From Myxococcus dinghuensis (GTDB lineage: Bacteria; Myxococcota; Myxococcia; Myxococcales; Myxococcaceae), in assembly GCF_024198235.1 (NCBI RefSeq), contig NZ_JAKCFB010000002.1, positions 496,001-560,000 of the forward strand: 64,000 nt of DNA. Reading direction: 5' to 3'. Below, in pieces: positions 60,463-64,000 of this stretch (position 1 is its first letter; every line of letters starts with the position of its first letter). The translations under genes and the position numbers were made by a program. The notes below the pieces were generated by a model, which searched no databases, had not been told where the DNA came from, and was given only the letters and a program-made list of their open reading frames with translations.

Positions 60463-60990
60463 CAGCCTCCCCTTTCAGTTCAAGACAGGGCACATCCAGG
60501 CGCAGGGATGTCATTGACACGACACGGCGCAACTCCCGCCCAGGAATAATCAAGCACCACCGCCCACGAGAAGTGCACAACCCCACACTTCACCACGAGT
60601 CCGACAGTCATTGCGCATGTGCGTCGGAGTGTGTCGGCAACCGCGGACTCGTTTGCGTCCGGATCCGTCTGGGAAAGCAACGGCGCGCCGCGTGCGGGCC
60701 ATACCGAGCTGCCCGCACAAAGACAGTTGCGGGCCCCGGAGACGCCTCTCACGAAAGCCTGCGATGTGATGCTGGCGGCGGTGGGCAACAGGGCGACGCC
60801 CAGGTCACCGAAGCGCAACGGGAGGAAACGGAGCCCGAGGGAGGCCTGACGTATCACCTGGGCCAACCCCTGGCCGGTGCACGGAGCCTCCTCGAACATC
60901 GCGCCGGTCTCCGACCCCGTGGGCCGCTGCAGCGCGTCCGCCGGGGTCGCCTAGCTTTGAAAAGGACACATTACAAGGCTTCCACGCCCA

Positions 60991-61018
60991 TTGAATTGTC
61001 AAGTCAACGTAGTACCAT
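60991..61018 (+). promoter_or_regulatory. Candidate sigma-70-type promoter of vgrG
   Basis: TTGAAT (60991-60996), a 16-bp spacer and TACCAT (61013-61018) resemble -35 and -10 boxes, ending 24 bp before the vgrG ATG. The surrounding stretch is AT-rich for this genome and contains the small inverted repeat TTGA-N4-TCAA. Initiation would fall very close to the start codon, so the leader would be short. Confidence 0.33.
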
Positions 61019-61042
61019 GATGTTCACCGGGGGTATGGTCGT

Positions 61043-63253
61043 ATGCGCTTGAGGTCGACGATTTCCCATACCTCCCTTCCTTCGGAACTCGGCGTGTCGC
61101 GCCTCGAGATCGATGAAGGTCTCTCCAAGCTATTCGTGGCGGACATCGAGTGTGTCAGCGCGGACCCTGATTGGGAACTGATGCCCTTGCTAGGCACGAG
61201 CGCCTCCGTGACGGTGGAGGCAGACGACGGCTCATCGCGTCACCTGCATGGCGTTGTCGAGGCAGCCGGGTTCGTGGGGAATCGCGGCGACCTGTTTGCC
61301 TATCGCCTGCGACTGATGCCACGGCTGAGGGGTCTCGCGCACCGCGTGCGCACACGCATCTTCCAGGACAAGAGCCTCGAGGCTGTCATCCGGGAGGTCT
61401 TCTCCGGAGCCGGCATTCCAGCCGAGGCTACGAAGTGGAGCGTGGCGGAGGGCCCTGTTCGGGAGTACTGCGCCCAGTGGAAGGAGAGCGAGCTGACGTT
61501 CGTGCTCCGCCTGTTGGAGGACGCGGGCATCTTCTTCTGGTTCGATCACTCCGCCGAGGACCATGTGATGTACTTGGCGGACTCTCCCGCGGCACATGTG
61601 CCCATCGAGGGCGCCGCCGGACTCTCCTTCCGCACCTGGGAGGGGCGCGACGCCCTTCGCGACATCGTCACGCGCCTCACCTATTCGGCGCGCCTGGTGC
61701 CGGACGCGGTGATGCTGCGTGACTGGAACTGGCAGACTCCGATGACGCTACCCGAGGCGAAGCTCTCGGCGTCGGGCGGAGGCGGCCTGGAGCTCTACGA
61801 GTTTCCCGCAGGGTTCGTCAGCGCAGCCGCGGGCAAGCGCCTGGCCGCGGATCGCCTGAGCGCGGCACGGGTACGACAGCGGGTGCTGCGCGGGACGACG
61901 CCGTCCCTGCGACTGTCTCCAGGGCGCCTCTTCCAGGTCGTCGATGCCGAGCCCGCACCGCTCAACGGCGAATACCTCCTGCTGGAGACTCGCCAGGTCT
62001 ACGAGGACCCGACCGCGGGGACACTGGCGGATGGGGATGGTCGCTACCGCTCCGAGTTCACCGCCATTCCGAGCGCTGTGGAGTTCCGACCTCCCCGCGT
62101 GACTCCGCGCCCGCGTGTCATGGGCAAGGAACTGGGGGTGGTGACGGGCCCCGTGGGCGAGGAGATCCACGTCGACAAGTTCGGTCGGGTGAAGGTGCAC
62201 TTCTACTGGGACCGGGAGGGCGCCGTGGACGACACCTCCTCCTGCTGGATGCGCGTGCAACAGCAGAACACCGCCGGCAGTCAGATCCTCCCTCGTGTGG
62301 GTTGGGAGGTCGAGGTGGGATTCCTCCATGGCGACCCTGACAGGCCCCTGGTGCTCCAGAAGGTCTACAACGCCGAGACGCTGCCGCCCTATGCCCTGCC
62401 AGACAACCTGATGCAGAGCTCGTTGCAGTCCTCGACGACGCCGGGGGGAGGAGGCACCAACGAGGTGCGCCTCAACGATGGAATGGGCGGCATGGAGTTC
62501 TTCGTCCACTCACAGAAGGACCTCTCGCTCCAAGCCGGGCACAACCTCACGGAGCAGATCGCCGTCGACGAGGCCGTGCAGATTGCCTCGGACAGCACGA
62601 GCAGCATCGGCGCCACGGAGGACGTCTCCGTGGGGGGCGACCAGAGCGCCAGCATCACCGGGATGATGGTCGAGGACACCGCGGGCAAGAAGAAGGTGGT
62701 GGTGGGCGCCGTGGACCAATGGGGTGTGGGCGCCATGCATGCCATCACCGTGAAGGGCGCGCGCACGGAGAACGTGGGCGGCTTGAGGAACGTGCTGGCG
62801 CAGAAGGTGACGGAGACCTTCAACGCGGACCTCTCCACGAGCGTGGGTGGAGTGCTGAGCATCAACGCGGTCAGGGCCATCACCGAGGCCGTGGCGGGCA
62901 AGAAGACCGAGCTGGTGGCCGGCGCGAAGCTGGAGCTCATCAAGGAGTCGAAGGCGGAGAACATCGGTGCGGCCAAGGTGATGACGGCGGGGCTGGTGAA
63001 CATCAAGACAGGGAAGGACCTCACGCTGGCCTCGGGCGCCGCCATGGCCATCACCACCGGCGGCCCCATGGTCATCAAATGCGGCAAGGACTTCAACCTG
63101 TCGGGCTCGTCCGTCACCATCACCGTGGCCAAGGCCAGTGTGACGGCCGGCGCGAAGCTGGAGGCCACGCCTGCGTCCGTGCAGCTCAAGGGCGACACGG
63201 TGGGGGGAGACGGCACCGAGGTGCAGCTCAAGGGCACCATTGAATACAAGTAG
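61043..63253 (+). CDS. vgrG: T6SS spike protein VgrG (TssI), first copy
   Basis: A 736-aa VgrG. The gp27-like part has QWKESELTFVLRLLEDAGIFFWFDH (the diagnostic Q-x-x-E-S-x-x-x-F-x-x-R-L-L-E-x-x-G block) and RTRIFQDKSLEAVIREVF. The gp5-like OB fold has VHFYWDREG and CWMRVQQQNTAGSQILPRVGWEVEVGFLHGDPDRPLV. A long C-terminal beta-helix of repeats follows (AGHNLTEQIAVDEAVQI, then alternating Thr/Val/Ala strands to residue 735). No extra effector domain is fused. It is divergent from the T6SS operon. Confidence 0.95.
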   Translation: MRLRSTISHTSLPSELGVSRLEIDEGLSKLFVADIECVSADPDWELMPLLGTSASVTVEADDGSSRHLHGVVEAAGFVGNRGDLFAYRLRLMPRLRGLAHRVRTRIFQDKSLEAVIREVFSGAGIPAEATKWSVAEGPVREYCAQWKESELTFVLRLLEDAGIFFWFDHSAEDHVMYLADSPAAHVPIEGAAGLSFRTWEGRDALRDIVTRLTYSARLVPDAVMLRDWNWQTPMTLPEAKLSASGGGGLELYEFPAGFVSAAAGKRLAADRLSAARVRQRVLRGTTPSLRLSPGRLFQVVDAEPAPLNGEYLLLETRQVYEDPTAGTLADGDGRYRSEFTAIPSAVEFRPPRVTPRPRVMGKELGVVTGPVGEEIHVDKFGRVKVHFYWDREGAVDDTSSCWMRVQQQNTAGSQILPRVGWEVEVGFLHGDPDRPLVLQKVYNAETLPPYALPDNLMQSSLQSSTTPGGGGTNEVRLNDGMGGMEFFVHSQKDLSLQAGHNLTEQIAVDEAVQIASDSTSSIGATEDVSVGGDQSASITGMMVEDTAGKKKVVVGAVDQWGVGAMHAITVKGARTENVGGLRNVLAQKVTETFNADLSTSVGGVLSINAVRAITEAVAGKKTELVAGAKLELIKESKAENIGAAKVMTAGLVNIKTGKDLTLASGAAMAITTGGPMVIKCGKDFNLSGSSVTITVAKASVTAGAKLEATPASVQLKGDTVGGDGTEVQLKGTIEYK

Positions 63254-63266
63254 GGCCGGAGGAGAG

Positions 63267-64000
63267 ATGAGCAACGGTCGCGTCTTGCAGTACGCGCTGT
63301 CCCTCGACGACGGAGACGAGACCCTCTTGCGCGTCGTTCGCTTCGAGGTCGAGGAGGCGCTCTGCGAGGGGAGCCGCGGCTGGGTGGAGGTGGAGACGAC
63401 CGAGGTGATCGATGCCGCCTCCCTGCCCGGCAAGAGGTACCGATTGCGCATCCTCCAGGGCGATGGTCGCCCTGCTCGGTGCTTCCATGGGCTTGTCTAC
63501 GCGGCGACCTCGGAGGCCTTCCAGCCCGAGCACTTCCGGCTGCGATTCGAGGTGGGCTCGCGACTGCATCTGCTGGAGCTGGGGCAGGAGGTGCGGCTTC
63601 ATCAGGAGCAGTCCGTTCCCGACGTGGTGAAGGCCGTACTCGAGGAGGCCGGCATCTCCGAGGACTCGCAGTCCTGGACGCTCGCGGAGTCCCCCCCCGT
63701 GCGCCCGGCGGTGACCCAGTACAACGAATGCGACCACACCTTCGTGCGACGCCTGCTGGCCGAGGAGGGAATCGTCTTCGCGGTGCGCAACGACGACGAA
63801 GGGGAGTCGCTGGCGTTCTTCGACGGCCCGGATGGACTGGTGCCCCTGGCTGGCGAGGGGGCACTGCGGGTCCGTACGCAAACGCACACCGATGAGGACA
63901 CCGTCCTCTCCTTGAGCGAACGTCACGCGGCGGGTTCGGACGCGGTGATGGTTCGGGACCATGATCCCAAGCAGCCCACTGTCGACCTGAGCCACCGCGA
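63267..64000 (+). CDS. T6SS spike protein VgrG, second tandem copy, 3' truncated by window edge
   Basis: The ATG at 63267 has a strong site (ggaggag) and starts 13 bp after the first vgrG stop. The 244 visible residues contain the VgrG gp27-like block QYNECDHTFVRRLLAEEGIVF preceded by HQEQSVPDVVKAVLEEAGI. The frame stays open to the end of the window. Sequence divergence from the first copy in the same block suggests an old duplication or a separate origin; two VgrGs may form heterotrimers or serve different effectors. Cargo genes would lie beyond the window. Confidence 0.88.
   Translation, partial: MSNGRVLQYALSLDDGDETLLRVVRFEVEEALCEGSRGWVEVETTEVIDAASLPGKRYRLRILQGDGRPARCFHGLVYAATSEAFQPEHFRLRFEVGSRLHLLELGQEVRLHQEQSVPDVVKAVLEEAGISEDSQSWTLAESPPVRPAVTQYNECDHTFVRRLLAEEGIVFAVRNDDEGESLAFFDGPDGLVPLAGEGALRVRTQTHTDEDTVLSLSERHAAGSDAVMVRDHDPKQPTVDLSHR

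Larger units (their letters stand above)
60410..61042. other. 633-bp divergent control region between tssJ and vgrG
   Basis: The region is noncoding and noticeably less GC-rich than its neighbours near 60420-60720 and 60955-61030. A sigma-54-like site faces tssJ and a sigma-70-like site faces vgrG (listed separately). No RNA gene or repeat was recognised in the middle part. Confidence 0.5.

Overview
The window is high-GC, almost fully coding DNA from a myxobacterium, most likely Myxococcaceae (Myxococcus, Corallococcus or Pyxidicoccus type). The indicators are an ElbD-type four-domain ether-lipid enzyme, many lipoproteins and secreted proteins of no recognisable family, paired ECF sigma and anti-sigma genes, and a single compact type VI secretion (T6SS) locus.

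Layout. 1-8630: a plus-strand operon for ether lipids (SDR, HAD hydrolase, LarA-like protein, ElbD, SDR). 8683-17004: an FHA-GGDEF diguanylate cyclase, glgC, a GNAT acetyltransferase, the RNA ligase rtcB, an SDR, an adenosine deaminase and a beta-propeller lipoprotein. 17199-24578: a UvrD/PcrA helicase, a hotdog thioesterase and two ECF sigma/anti-sigma pairs. 24859-29261: an RNA-maintenance island, described next. 29295-36016: a DUF2267 protein, endonuclease V and a run of exported proteins including a subtilase lipoprotein. 36139-36977: a ubiquitin-like/E1-like gene pair. 37156-40050: a 5'-nucleotidase followed by about 0.9 kb of decayed DNA. 40051-64000: the T6SS locus. Fourteen minus-strand genes run from tssJ to an FHA protein and a lipoprotein; two tandem vgrG genes diverge from it, and the second runs off the window.

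The most interesting content is a family of three intergenic RNA elements on the plus strand (17048-17182, 24859-24984, 25760-25893). Each contains a complete tRNA-like cloverleaf in circularly permuted order: T arm, 3' acceptor strand, tight loop, 5' acceptor strand, D arm, anticodon-like arm. All three are enclosed by the same 7-bp outer helix (GCGCCCG/CGGGCGC) and a second, imperfect helix. This is the architecture of bacterial Y RNAs (YrlA type), the tRNA-mimicking partners of Ro60/Rsr. Consistent with that, the gene just downstream of the third copy encodes a protein with the Ro60 layout: about 390 helical residues followed by a von Willebrand A domain with an intact MIDAS motif. A metallophosphatase gene sits between copies two and three, a JAMM protease follows the Ro-like gene, rtcB lies 3.3 kb from copy one, and a ubiquitin-like/E1-like pair lies 7 kb downstream. 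I infer a Y-RNA/Ro RNA-surveillance and repair system, possibly coupled to ubiquitin-like modification. The fold and synteny are visible in the sequence; the function is inference.
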